12,587 nucleotides of DNA from an uncultured Candidatus Melainabacteria bacterium (GCA_934747325.1 CAKVGW010000048.1:1-12587); one strand, 5' to 3'. Counted from the first letter of the stretch, positions 1-7,465 are shown. Notes: generated by a model from the sequence alone, not told the origin. Numbers and translations are program-made.

Positions 1-12
1 GCGGTAGCGTGT

Positions 13-74
13 TTTCTCTTTCTTTTGGTACTTTTCTTTCTCTTTACCTCGCAAATAAAGAGAAAGAAAAGTAC
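13..74. repeat. Perfect hairpin with mirror-repeat third arm (potential intrastrand triplex element)
   Basis: Positions 28-46 and 56-74 are perfect inverted repeats (19 bp) around a 9-nt loop (47-55). The inner part of the stem is pure pyrimidine at 32-45 and pure purine at 57-70. A second pyrimidine tract at 13-26 (TTTCTCTTTCTTTT) is the exact mirror of 32-45 across GGTAC (27-31). It therefore reads parallel to the purine arm and can be matched as 14 of 14 T.A-T and C+.G-C Hoogsteen triplets. There is no T-run after the stem in either direction, so it is not a plain intrinsic terminator. The geometry is that of potential intrastrand triplex elements known from E. coli. The structure is read directly from the sequence; folding in the cell is inference. 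Confidence 0.75.
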
Positions 75-120
75 ATTGAAAAACTATCTTTTAATATGAT
101 TTAACCCTTACGGGAAAACA

Positions 121-151
121 CCTCACCCTAGCCATCTCATGTAAGGAGAGG
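121..151. repeat. Degenerate REP-like palindromic repeat
   Basis: The stretch has the layout CCTCACCCTAGCC, then ATCTC, a 7-nt spacer and GGAGAGG. It looks like a decayed form of the widespread CCCTCACCC-CTCTCC-loop-GGAGAGGG intergenic repeats. Positions 135-138 pair with 146-149, a mismatch follows (134/150), and 133 pairs with 151, so only about five base pairs remain. The block is notably richer in G+C than its surroundings. No coding potential is seen on either strand. The assignment to a repeat family is from memory and unverified. Confidence 0.4.
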
Positions 152-198
152 AAATGACTAGAACTTGTTCATTTAAATTTTTTTATTTTTTGATATAG

Positions 199-240
199 AA
201 AAAGGGTAGTAAATAACTAAAGTTATTTACTACCCTTTTT
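199..240. terminator. Long perfect inverted repeat; terminator overlapping the stop of the STAND ATPase gene
   Basis: Positions 199-218 are the exact reverse complement of 221-240, giving 20-nt arms with 2 nt between them (a few central pairs must open to form a loop). On the minus strand the second arm ends in TTTTT, the usual pattern of a Rho-independent terminator; the plus strand has the same pattern, so it may work in both directions. The first arm on the minus strand contains the last codons (KKGSK) and the TAA stop (223-225) of the ATPase gene. The gene's end and its terminator are thus the same piece of DNA. Confidence 0.8.
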
Positions 241-3171
241 CAAAATAATTCCATTCAATTTACAGAACGAAGTCAAAATAGACAATTCTTCTTTTATAAG
301 TTTCTGTAAATGCGGATGTTCTGCTACAATACTTACATTTTTAGCCATTTGGAACATTTTCAACGATTGTTTGATATAATTTGCTCTCAATGTAGATTTT
401 GGTAATGCCAATTCTTGATAAAATTTAGCGTACTGAATATAATCTTTAACCAAAATTGTAAGCAAATTAAATTGTTTTGCAACAAAAATTGATTTTTCTA
501 AATAAACCTTAGCAGAGTCAAAATCCTGTTTTGCCATATAAATTTCGCCAATAAGTTTATTGAACAAGGCTATAAAATAATAGTTATTTATATTAGGACC
601 TTGAGCGATATCCAATGCTTTATTTGCAATATCAAGCGCAAACTGTGTTCCGCTTATAACCAATTTGATTTCTGCTATCAAGTACCAGCAAAGCAAAACG
701 CCGGTTGCTACTTTTTCTTTAGCAAAATATGCAACTTGTTCTTCTAAAATCTCTAACGCTTTTTTTGATTCGTTTTTATCAGTGAGCATCTTAGCAAGCA
801 GAGTCTTTAAAATATTTTTTGTAAAGCTGTCATTTACATTATTAGCATAAGCAACAACATTGAATAACTCTGTATACAAACTGTCATAATCTTTTGCTAT
901 AAATTTATTAGAAATATCAACAAAATTCCATCTTGAAACAATAAATGAGTCCATGCTATCAAGCGGATATTCTTTCAAAATATCATCCAGAATTTTTTCG
1001 GAAGTCTTAATATCACCTTTTATAGTATTTGCTAAAGCTAGAGCTAAATGAGCTTTACATAATATTGCAGGTTCTTTAATTTGATTGCGTTCTATTATAT
1101 CAAAAATCAATTTGATAATTTCAAACATTCTGCCATCGCCTTGGAATGTCAAAGCTTCTGCAAAGTCAAAATAAACACCTATCCAAGTTAAATACAATTC
1201 TTTTAATGTGATAATTTGAGTATTTCTTCCTTTTGCCAAATATTTTTCAAAAACAGGCATGATTTCGGTGTCAATAAGATTAATAACTTGACCATAATTA
1301 CCAAGTTTTAGCATTGGACGAACTTGGCGCGATTTAATTAGTGTGCGCTCTAACTCCATTGTTTCTGGAACTTTATTCAAAACGCTGTCTGCGCACTCAA
1401 TTGCACCCCAATAGTTACCGCTTTTCATAGAAGATGAAGCTAAATAACCCAAAAGCTCAATGTGTTCAAATTCTTCATTATCATCAAGCATCATTACTGC
1501 ATTTTGCAAATATTCAAAAGCTGATTTGTGGTCAATTGGTTCAAGTAATTTACCGACTCTCGTATAAATATTCTTTTTAATTTTCTGATAATAAGCACCG
1601 TGTTTATCCTCAACAAGTTTCAATGCTTGTTTTTGGGTAATAATATAAAGTCCGATATCGCCGATATAAGATGCTTGTTTCATTAAAAGCGTCCAAACCG
1701 CAAGAGCTTGATCATCATTATTAAGTTTTTGTACAATATAGCCTAAAAGCGCGATTGATGATTGTTTATAAATACTTAGAGTTTCATATAAAATATTCAA
1801 AATTTCATAAAAACAATCATCATTTTTAACAACAGAAACAATATTTTTCCAAATTTCGTTGCTTTTGAATTCAAAAGAAAGGTTGTTAATTTGATTTATA
1901 TATCCTCGTTGAACAAGATTTTCAATTATGCGTTCAAATTCTTTTTCAGAATTATTATCAAAATGCTCAAGCATTGCAGGATAGAATTTTGAACCCAAAA
2001 CAGACATAGCAACAAGCATTCTATATGATGGCAAATCTTCTTGTTTAAGAATACCGAGTCTTGCATCAAGAATTGTTTCTAAAGATTTGTATGTAATATG
2101 CTTCAAGCCGTTTCTTCTAATATCTTTATACAAAAGCACCATTTGTTCTACAATAGAAGGATTTCCGCCTGAAATATTTAGTGCCAAATTTACAAAATCA
2201 TCACCGATTTCTAAGTCACTATATTGTTTTACTAAAATTTCTACCTGACTTTTTGTAAATGGCGCAATCGTTAAATCAACATAATTTTCTTCCGTAAGTT
2301 TTGGAGAAGTTATACAACCCATGCCCGGTTTTACAATTTTAGAAATTAAAATAAATTTGCATCTTTCCAAAAAATAATCATCTTTTAAAATTTCTTTTAG
2401 AAAATCAAAAGACATGCCATCAATGTTTTCGAAATCATCTATAACAAAAACGGCTTTAATTTTTTCAATAATTGTTAGCAAAACTTTTTTCATTATATTG
2501 AACATTTTTGCTTTATTGAAATAAATATTCTCGTATTTATCCAAATTTTCAGGATATAAAAAGTTTAATAAATCTAAAATTTCTGCATTAGAAAGCGTTG
2601 GAAAATCCTGCTTGAAAAATTTAACAGAATTCTTTTTGAGTTGTAATGTATCAGGACAAAAATTATTTACATTAAAAAATGTTAGCAATAAATCTTGAAA
2701 ATAACCAAACGGAGAAAGTTGAGTTACTTGTGTACAAGTTCCCCATAACCAAAGTAGTTTAGCATTTTTAAGCTCATTGATTGTATATCTTAATACTAAA
2801 TCTTTACCAATACCGCTTTCACCATTCAAAGTAATAATAGTTTTATCAGCATCTTTGATAGAATCCAATAGTCTGGCCTTAACCTTTTGTTGAGAATTCA
2901 TTTCTGCACTGTATTCTGGTTTTGGATTGAATTTCTTTTGTGGGATAACAAATTCCATTCCGCATTTTCTGCAAGCTTTTGCTTCCGGAAGATTTGCAGC
3001 ACCACATTCTGTACAAATTTTAAGCAATACCTTATGACAATTAGAGCATTCTTTTGCTGTAATAGGATTTATAGTCCCACAATCTTTGCACACAGAAGCA
3101 ATCTTTGTTCCGCAAAATTTGCATTTCAAAGAATTATCTTCTATTTCATTTTTACATTTGGGACACTGCAT
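223..3171 (-). CDS. Triple zinc-ribbon STAND/AAA-type ATPase with helical-repeat C-terminus
   Basis: This 982-aa cytoplasmic protein begins with three CxxC-10-CxxC zinc ribbons: C3/C6/C17/C20, C28/C31/C42/C45 and C53/C56/C67/C70. After a linker comes a P-loop NTPase. Its Walker A is GESGIGKD (117-124) and its Walker B is VFVIDD (241-246). An SGGNPSIVEQ segment (334-343) matches the GxP motif of STAND ATPases such as the MalT and AAA_16 group. The Walker A has Asp where Ser/Thr is usual after the Lys. Residues from about 380 to the end are almost all amphipathic helices in TPR-like pairs, the usual partner-binding arm of STAND proteins. No membrane segment is seen. The start is supported by AAGGA overlapping the stop of the upstream gene, 15 nt away. 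It is the last gene of a three-gene operon. STAND ATPases act as signal-triggered switches; the signal, partner and output here are unknown. The zinc ribbons could bind protein or nucleic acid. Confidence 0.85.
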   Translation of the reverse strand: MQCPKCKNEIEDNSLKCKFCGTKIASVCKDCGTINPITAKECSNCHKVLLKICTECGAANLPEAKACRKCGMEFVIPQKKFNPKPEYSAEMNSQQKVKARLLDSIKDADKTIITLNGESGIGKDLVLRYTINELKNAKLLWLWGTCTQVTQLSPFGYFQDLLLTFFNVNNFCPDTLQLKKNSVKFFKQDFPTLSNAEILDLLNFLYPENLDKYENIYFNKAKMFNIMKKVLLTIIEKIKAVFVIDDFENIDGMSFDFLKEILKDDYFLERCKFILISKIVKPGMGCITSPKLTEENYVDLTIAPFTKSQVEILVKQYSDLEIGDDFVNLALNISGGNPSIVEQMVLLYKDIRRNGLKHITYKSLETILDARLGILKQEDLPSYRMLVAMSVLGSKFYPAMLEHFDNNSEKEFERIIENLVQRGYINQINNLSFEFKSNEIWKNIVSVVKNDDCFYEILNILYETLSIYKQSSIALLGYIVQKLNNDDQALAVWTLLMKQASYIGDIGLYIITQKQALKLVEDKHGAYYQKIKKNIYTRVGKLLEPIDHKSAFEYLQNAVMMLDDNEEFEHIELLGYLASSSMKSGNYWGAIECADSVLNKVPETMELERTLIKSRQVRPMLKLGNYGQVINLIDTEIMPVFEKYLAKGRNTQIITLKELYLTWIGVYFDFAEALTFQGDGRMFEIIKLIFDIIERNQIKEPAILCKAHLALALANTIKGDIKTSEKILDDILKEYPLDSMDSFIVSRWNFVDISNKFIAKDYDSLYTELFNVVAYANNVNDSFTKNILKTLLAKMLTDKNESKKALEILEEQVAYFAKEKVATGVLLCWYLIAEIKLVISGTQFALDIANKALDIAQGPNINNYYFIALFNKLIGEIYMAKQDFDSAKVYLEKSIFVAKQFNLLTILVKDYIQYAKFYQELALPKSTLRANYIKQSLKMFQMAKNVSIVAEHPHLQKLIKEELSILTSFCKLNGIILKKGSK

Positions 3172-3186
3172 AAATTTTTTAAGTCC

Positions 3187-4533
3187 TTATTGTACAATAG
3201 CTACCAACTCATTCAAAGCTTCAATTACATTATCTTCACTCATATTAAGTTCAGATGCTACTTGAGGAATTGTAAGTTTGTCTTTGAATTTCAAATTATA
3301 TACATTAATTATATTCAATTCAGGATGTTTTGATGCCAAATCTTTTATTTCATTAACAATTTCTTCTGCGTCGATATCATCCTTATATTTGTCTGTTGAA
3401 TAGCTAAATACTGAATAATCAGTTGGTTTGAAATCTGTATTTTCAGAAGATGTATTTTCCGGATTTTCTAATGTTGTTGTAATTACATCTGCGATTTGAT
3501 TTAATCCATTATCATTAATTACATCCAATGGGCTTTCATCCAGAGATTCAGGTTCTAGTAATGAATCAGAGTTATCATCTTCCTGTAAATCTAAATCTAA
3601 AGTATCAGTCGGTTCTAGTGTTTCAAAATCATTGTCAGCAGGTGTTAAATCATCAAAATCTAACATTGGTTCTAAAGACTCATCACTTTGTTCAATAGTT
3701 TCAATGTCATCATTTGCAAGAGTTTGTTCTGATGCAGAAACATCAGCATCAACTATCGGTTCAATTTCTTCCGTTTCTACTGTTTCTAAATCTTGAATTT
3801 CTTCAGTAGCTGTACTTTCACTAGCATCATCTAGTGAGATGTTTTCTAAATCGTTAAGTTCCAAACTGTCATTTTGAGTATCTTCTACAAAATTTGGTTC
3901 TTCATTTAATTCTGAAACCTCTAAACTTTCTTCTTGAAGCGGTTCTTCAGTTTCAAAAGTTGGTTCTTCTGCATCCAAATCTTCTATTTCTAATGAGTCG
4001 GAATCAACAAAATCTTCTAGCGTATTATCTGAAGATTCTTCGTGCATTTCTTCATTAAAATTCAAAATGTTATCTTCAGTTGTTTGTTCAACTTCTTTAG
4101 GTGCTTCACTGAGCATAAGTTCTGAAGTTTCCGGCTCAAGTTCTTCAAATTCAGAATCCTTTTCTACTGTTTCTTGATGAACTTCATTGTTTTCAATCGG
4201 AATGTTATTAATCATTCTATCAACAAGCTCAGTATTAACTTTTTCAGCTTTTCTTTGTGCAACATTGTCTAAAACTTGTTGCGCGTCAATAGTTCTGTGT
4301 TTAATTTCAGGGTGAAATCCCATTTTTTTAGGAACGGTAATTATCGAAGTTGAAACAACTTTTTCTAAATAAGACTGAATAACTCCATCATTGTTAATAG
4401 AATTGATAATGACTTCTGAATGAGAATAAACATCATCAATAATATCGTCTAAAATAGCTTCTAATCCTTGAAATTTACGGTTTTGTTTTACTAAATTTTC
4501 AATTACACTATAGTATTTATTAGTTTTTTCCAT
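3187..4533 (-). CDS. Highly acidic protein with C-terminal sigma-region-4-like helix-turn-helix
   Basis: I do not recognise this 448-aa protein as a named family. Three parts are visible. Residues 1-110 look folded and helical, with a basic patch around 68-80. Residues 115-365 form a low-complexity linker very rich in Glu, Asp, Ser and Leu, with recurring LEP-type units (SLEPMLDFDD, TLEPTDTLDL, LLEPESLDES). Residues 385-448 are folded again and contain LTIPQVASELNMSEDNVIEA (420-439), which reads like a sigma-70 region 4 or other helix-turn-helix. No signal peptide or membrane segment is seen, so it is probably cytoplasmic. The ATG is preceded by AAAGAGAG at normal spacing. It lies 15 nt from the genes on both sides, so it is co-transcribed and probably works with them. 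It may bind DNA or act as an adaptor; the DNA-binding role rests only on the helix-turn-helix resemblance. Confidence 0.8.
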   Translation of the reverse strand: MEKTNKYYSVIENLVKQNRKFQGLEAILDDIIDDVYSHSEVIINSINNDGVIQSYLEKVVSTSIITVPKKMGFHPEIKHRTIDAQQVLDNVAQRKAEKVNTELVDRMINNIPIENNEVHQETVEKDSEFEELEPETSELMLSEAPKEVEQTTEDNILNFNEEMHEESSDNTLEDFVDSDSLEIEDLDAEEPTFETEEPLQEESLEVSELNEEPNFVEDTQNDSLELNDLENISLDDASESTATEEIQDLETVETEEIEPIVDADVSASEQTLANDDIETIEQSDESLEPMLDFDDLTPADNDFETLEPTDTLDLDLQEDDNSDSLLEPESLDESPLDVINDNGLNQIADVITTTLENPENTSSENTDFKPTDYSVFSYSTDKYKDDIDAEEIVNEIKDLASKHPELNIINVYNLKFKDKLTIPQVASELNMSEDNVIEALNELVAIVQ

Positions 4534-4548
4534 ATCGCTCTCTTTAAA

Positions 4549-6594
4549 TTATAAATGAATGATTAAAACAGGATTGCCTTGCAAGTTTTTGAATGAATCT
4601 GAATTTACACTTAAATTCATTGCTAAGGCTTTATTAACAGTTTGCATTATCAATTTATCAACAGACTGCTCTCCGCTGGAAACAGTTACACCAACCGCTT
4701 CAAACTTTTTAGCGCTGTCATTATATTTAATTTCTACAGCAATTTTATTTGTTATAGGTGGTTTATTTAATAATAACAATTCTGTTTTTAGGTTTAATTG
4801 AATAATTTTACCCAATTTTACAAGATATCTTCTAGCTGAAGTGTTAGAAGCATATCCTGCCGGAACTTCCCAGTCTACTTTTAAATTAGAAACAAGAATT
4901 GATGCATCTAAATTTTGTTCAATTGCAGGAATTGATTCTGCAGTACCTTCATTATTATCAAGTTTTGGAGTCGTTGTTTCTACTGATTCAACAGGCATAG
5001 CTTCTTCTTGTTGTTGAGGAGCCGGAGTTTGAACCGAATCTGTTATCAAATTATTCTCATCTTCTTGTGGAGTTTGATTTGCAAATTGGTTATAACCCAA
5101 ATATCCGACAGCACCAAGAACAACTAATAACCCGATAACTGCTAATAATTTTATTGAACTTTTTTGTTCTGGTTTTTGATATCCCATGCTAGGAACTTCG
5201 TCAGTATTATCAGCATTAAACAACGCTTCTATTTGTTCAGAATTATTTTCATTCTCTTTGCTTGAAGATTCATCATTATTTTCGTTTAAATTTTCTTCGA
5301 CAATTGTTGTTTCGCGGTTTTCTTCCGGTGCGTTTTCATCTTCTTTTTCAAACAGGTCTAAAATATTTTCGGAAGAGTTTGATTGTTCTTCTTCTGGTGC
5401 AATTTCTTCTCCTGTATTATCAAATTTATTTTCTTCGGTATCTTGGCTTAACAAATCATCCAAATTATCACTTAGAGAGTTTAAACTTGGCGACGTTGTT
5501 GTAGAAAATTCAAAGCTGTTATCATTATCTTCATTTTCATTGCTGTTATCGTTTTTCTCAATTTGATTTTCTATGTCCAAAGTTAACTCAGATGTTGGTT
5601 CAGGAGTTGTATTTGAAATATTTATATCAGAAAATTCTTCTTGTATATTTTCTGTACTATCTTCAATGTTTAGTTCATCAACAATGTCTAAATCATCTTG
5701 TTGAACAGGTTCAATGTCGTCTACTATATCTAAAGACGAATTTAAGCTATTATCAAAATTATCAGAGAGTGCATCTGTTTCTTCCAAAAGCATATTATCT
5801 TGAGCCGGTTCTAAATCTAAAATTTCGTTATCAACACCTATGTCCATAAAATCATTAGAATCTAAATTTTCTGAAACAAATTCGTCTGTGAGTAACTCTT
5901 CTGTAGGTTCGAATGATTCAATAGAGTTTTGTTCTTCATTTTGATTATTAATAGAGATAAAATTGAACGCATATTGAGCTTTTACTGCTTTTGCTAATCT
6001 CATCCTACCATCTTTGGATGCTATTAAAGATTTATAAAAAGCATATTTATCATCAATACTGTTTTCTAAGTATGCAAAAATATCAGTTTCACTTATGTCA
6101 AAAGTATCTTCTTTGGTAATTAATAAAGGCTCTATATCATAGAATGATTCTAATTGTGTTTCGTCAACAGCAATAAAATCGTCTTTAATATTAGATTGCT
6201 CAATATTTTCAGGTTGAATAAAACCTGTAACGGTCGCATTTGATAAATCAGGAGAAACTTTTATAAACATGTATGCAACCGGAAGTAAGTTATTATCAAA
6301 GTGAGCTTTTGGAACACCTAATTCTTCGTCGTTAAAATAAAGTCTGACATCAATATAAGAATTGTTAATGTAAATATCTGCTATATCAATATTTTCTAAA
6401 ACTTGTCCGATATTGTGCAAGCCGGAAACTGTATCTACATCACAAGTTTCTTTATCAAAGAAGCGTTCTGCAATCTTTGAAGCTAAGCTGTCAGCTACGG
6501 CACGATTGCGAGTATCGCTATTCTCAATTACTTTGCATATATTTTGAGCAAGTTCAATATCATTCTCTTCTATTAAAAAATTATCAGTATTCAC
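4549..6594 (-). CDS. DUF1822-like / acidic linker / single membrane segment / TonB-C-like protein
   Basis: This 681-aa protein is the first gene of the operon. Residues about 35-160 resemble the cyanobacterial DUF1822 family: the order LAxxxAERF, a strand pair ending in LGVPKA, then YMFIKVSPDLSNATVTGF and AVDETQLESF fits that family as I remember it. Residues 220-470 are an Asp/Glu/Asn/Ser-rich linker. One hydrophobic helix (482-501) follows a Lys (482), so the large N-terminal part is probably cytoplasmic and the end periplasmic. A Pro/Gln/Thr/Glu-rich spacer leads to residues 585-681, which match the TonB/TolA C-terminal fold, including VTVSSGEQSVDKLIMQTV (636-653) and a final hydrophobic strand. 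The membrane helix has no His, unlike TonB, so energising by ExbBD is doubtful. The start is GTG with GGGAGAG 6 nt upstream; no better ATG is nearby. The function is unknown; a trans-membrane sensor or scaffold is inferred. Confidence 0.85.
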   Translation of the reverse strand: MNTDNFLIEENDIELAQNICKVIENSDTRNRAVADSLASKIAERFFDKETCDVDTVSGLHNIGQVLENIDIADIYINNSYIDVRLYFNDEELGVPKAHFDNNLLPVAYMFIKVSPDLSNATVTGFIQPENIEQSNIKDDFIAVDETQLESFYDIEPLLITKEDTFDISETDIFAYLENSIDDKYAFYKSLIASKDGRMRLAKAVKAQYAFNFISINNQNEEQNSIESFEPTEELLTDEFVSENLDSNDFMDIGVDNEILDLEPAQDNMLLEETDALSDNFDNSLNSSLDIVDDIEPVQQDDLDIVDELNIEDSTENIQEEFSDINISNTTPEPTSELTLDIENQIEKNDNSNENEDNDNSFEFSTTTSPSLNSLSDNLDDLLSQDTEENKFDNTGEEIAPEEEQSNSSENILDLFEKEDENAPEENRETTIVEENLNENNDESSSKENENNSEQIEALFNADNTDEVPSMGYQKPEQKSSIKLLAVIGLLVVLGAVGYLGYNQFANQTPQEDENNLITDSVQTPAPQQQEEAMPVESVETTTPKLDNNEGTAESIPAIEQNLDASILVSNLKVDWEVPAGYASNTSARRYLVKLGKIIQLNLKTELLLLNKPPITNKIAVEIKYNDSAKKFEAVGVTVSSGEQSVDKLIMQTVNKALAMNLSVNSDSFKNLQGNPVLIIHL

Positions 6595-6600
6595 CTAACA

Positions 6601-6607
6601 CTCTCCC
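6601..6607 (-). promoter_or_regulatory. Ribosome binding site fixing a GTG start
   Basis: On the minus strand this reads GGGAGAG, with 6 nt to the GTG at 6594-6592. It is the strongest Shine-Dalgarno in the leader and supports GTG as the initiator of the DUF1822-like gene. Confidence 0.7.
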
Positions 6608-6624
6608 ATACTATGCCTAATAAT

Positions 6625-6653
6625 ATCATATTATTAAAAAAAAATCTAGTAAA
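6625..6653 (-). promoter_or_regulatory. Sigma-70-type promoter of the three-gene operon
   Basis: On the minus strand, TTTACT (6653-6648) is followed after exactly 17 nt by TATGAT (6630-6625). The spacer contains a run of nine T. Transcription would start near 6618, leaving a leader of about two dozen nucleotides that carries the GGGAGAG ribosome binding site. No other good promoter is seen within the operon, whose internal gaps are only 15 nt. Confidence 0.55.
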
Positions 6654-6663
6654 TGAGCATGCC

Positions 6664-6677
6664 TTGATAAATATCAA
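6664..6677. promoter_or_regulatory. Small palindrome, possible operator
   Basis: TTGATA-AA-TATCAA is a perfect inverted repeat with 6-nt arms. It sits just upstream of the -35 of the leftward operon and within the divergent intergenic region, a common place for a regulator site. In DNA this AT-rich such a palindrome can also occur by chance. Confidence 0.2.
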
Positions 6678-6781
6678 TAGTAACATAATTGTTTGACTAT
6701 AAAAAAAATATTATTAAATCAAATGGTGGATATTTTGTTTTTATTTCTAAAGTTTAATTATTAATATCCGATACATTTATT

Positions 6782-6788
6782 GAAAGGA
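6782..6788 (+). promoter_or_regulatory. Ribosome binding site deciding the lytic transglycosylase start
   Basis: GAAAGGA lies 9 nt before the ATG at 6798. An in-frame TTG at 6780 overlaps this site and has no Shine-Dalgarno of its own, so ATG 6798 is the chosen start. Confidence 0.75.
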
Positions 6789-6797
6789 TTTATAATT

Positions 6798-7463
6798 ATG
6801 TTTTCGTCAATGATTCAGAATCTATTAACATCATCAGGTAAATCAAGTGCAATGCAAAGAGCTGTCCAAATGAATAATTATGTGAATAATCTTAATTCAC
6901 AGTGGGCACCCGTTGAAAAAAATGCAAATGCAGTACCTGATGCAAATAACAAAATTCAATCTTTTGATAATGTATTAAAAAATTCTGCACAGGTAAAGTT
7001 TGGTGATTTGCTAACAAATCCTTCAACAAGAGTTAATGCAAATATTTATACTGCAAAAGCTGCAGGCGCAACCGAAAAAGTATCAACAAAAGAACAAATC
7101 AAAGGTTTAGTTTCAAAAATTTCCAAAAAACATGGTGTTGATGAAAAACTTGTAAATGCATTGATTAAACAAGAATCAGGTTTTAATCCAAATGCTAAAT
7201 CAAAAGTCGGTGCAATGGGTTTGATGCAATTAATGCCTGCAACTGCAAAAGGTCTGGGGGTTACTAATGCAATGGATCCGGAACAAAATGTAGAAGGTGG
7301 AGTTAAGTATTTAAAATCAATGCTTAATAAATATAATGGAAATGTGATTTTAGCACTGGCTGCATATAATGCAGGTCCGGGCGCAGTAGATAAATATGAT
7401 GGCGTTCCACCTTATAAAGAAACACAAAATTATGTAAAATCGATTTTATCAAATTATCTATAA
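6798..7463 (+). CDS. SLT-type lytic transglycosylase (GH23) without signal peptide
   Basis: This protein of 221 aa, counted from the ATG with a good ribosome binding site, should cut the MurNAc-GlcNAc bond of peptidoglycan with formation of 1,6-anhydro-MurNAc. Residues 100-221 form a complete SLT domain. The catalytic Glu is E126 in KQESGFNP, followed by GAMGLMQLMPATA (138-150) and LAAYNAGPGAV (187-197), which are the standard family motifs. Residues 1-95 are Asn/Ser/Ala-rich and unassigned. There is no Sec signal peptide, lipobox or membrane segment, which is unusual for an enzyme that must reach the cell wall; B. subtilis CwlQ is another SLT enzyme of this kind. It stands alone: divergent from the DUF1822-like operon and ended by its own hairpin terminator. 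Export by a dedicated system or by cell lysis is inference. Confidence 0.92.
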   Translation: MFSSMIQNLLTSSGKSSAMQRAVQMNNYVNNLNSQWAPVEKNANAVPDANNKIQSFDNVLKNSAQVKFGDLLTNPSTRVNANIYTAKAAGATEKVSTKEQIKGLVSKISKKHGVDEKLVNALIKQESGFNPNAKSKVGAMGLMQLMPATAKGLGVTNAMDPEQNVEGGVKYLKSMLNKYNGNVILALAAYNAGPGAVDKYDGVPPYKETQNYVKSILSNYL

Positions 7464-7465
7464 AG

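Noticed and set aside
13..74. Plain Rho-independent terminator for an upstream gene
   Set aside because: The stem is AT/GA-rich and neither side ends in a T-run; the mirror arm is better explained by a triplex-type or repeat element.
223..3171. Anti-phage STAND (Avs-like) defence gene
   Set aside because: No effector domain such as a nuclease, TIR or protease is seen; the N-terminus is zinc ribbons and the operon partners are envelope or regulatory, so defence is not supported.
2887..3333. Plus-strand open frame of about 148 codons opposite the zinc ribbons
   Set aside because: The opposite strand carries a convincing zinc-ribbon gene and a gene junction; the plus frame spans both with Phe/Cys-rich sequence and no domain.
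5186..5849. Open plus-strand frames inside the DUF1822-like gene (Ser/Phe- and Leu/Tyr-rich)
   Set aside because: They are antisense shadows of the Asp/Glu/Asn-rich linker; composition is that of the complement of acidic codons and no ribosome binding site is seen.
6780..6797. TTG start six codons upstream for the lytic transglycosylase
   Set aside because: It overlaps the GAAAGGA ribosome binding site that serves ATG 6798 and has no Shine-Dalgarno of its own.
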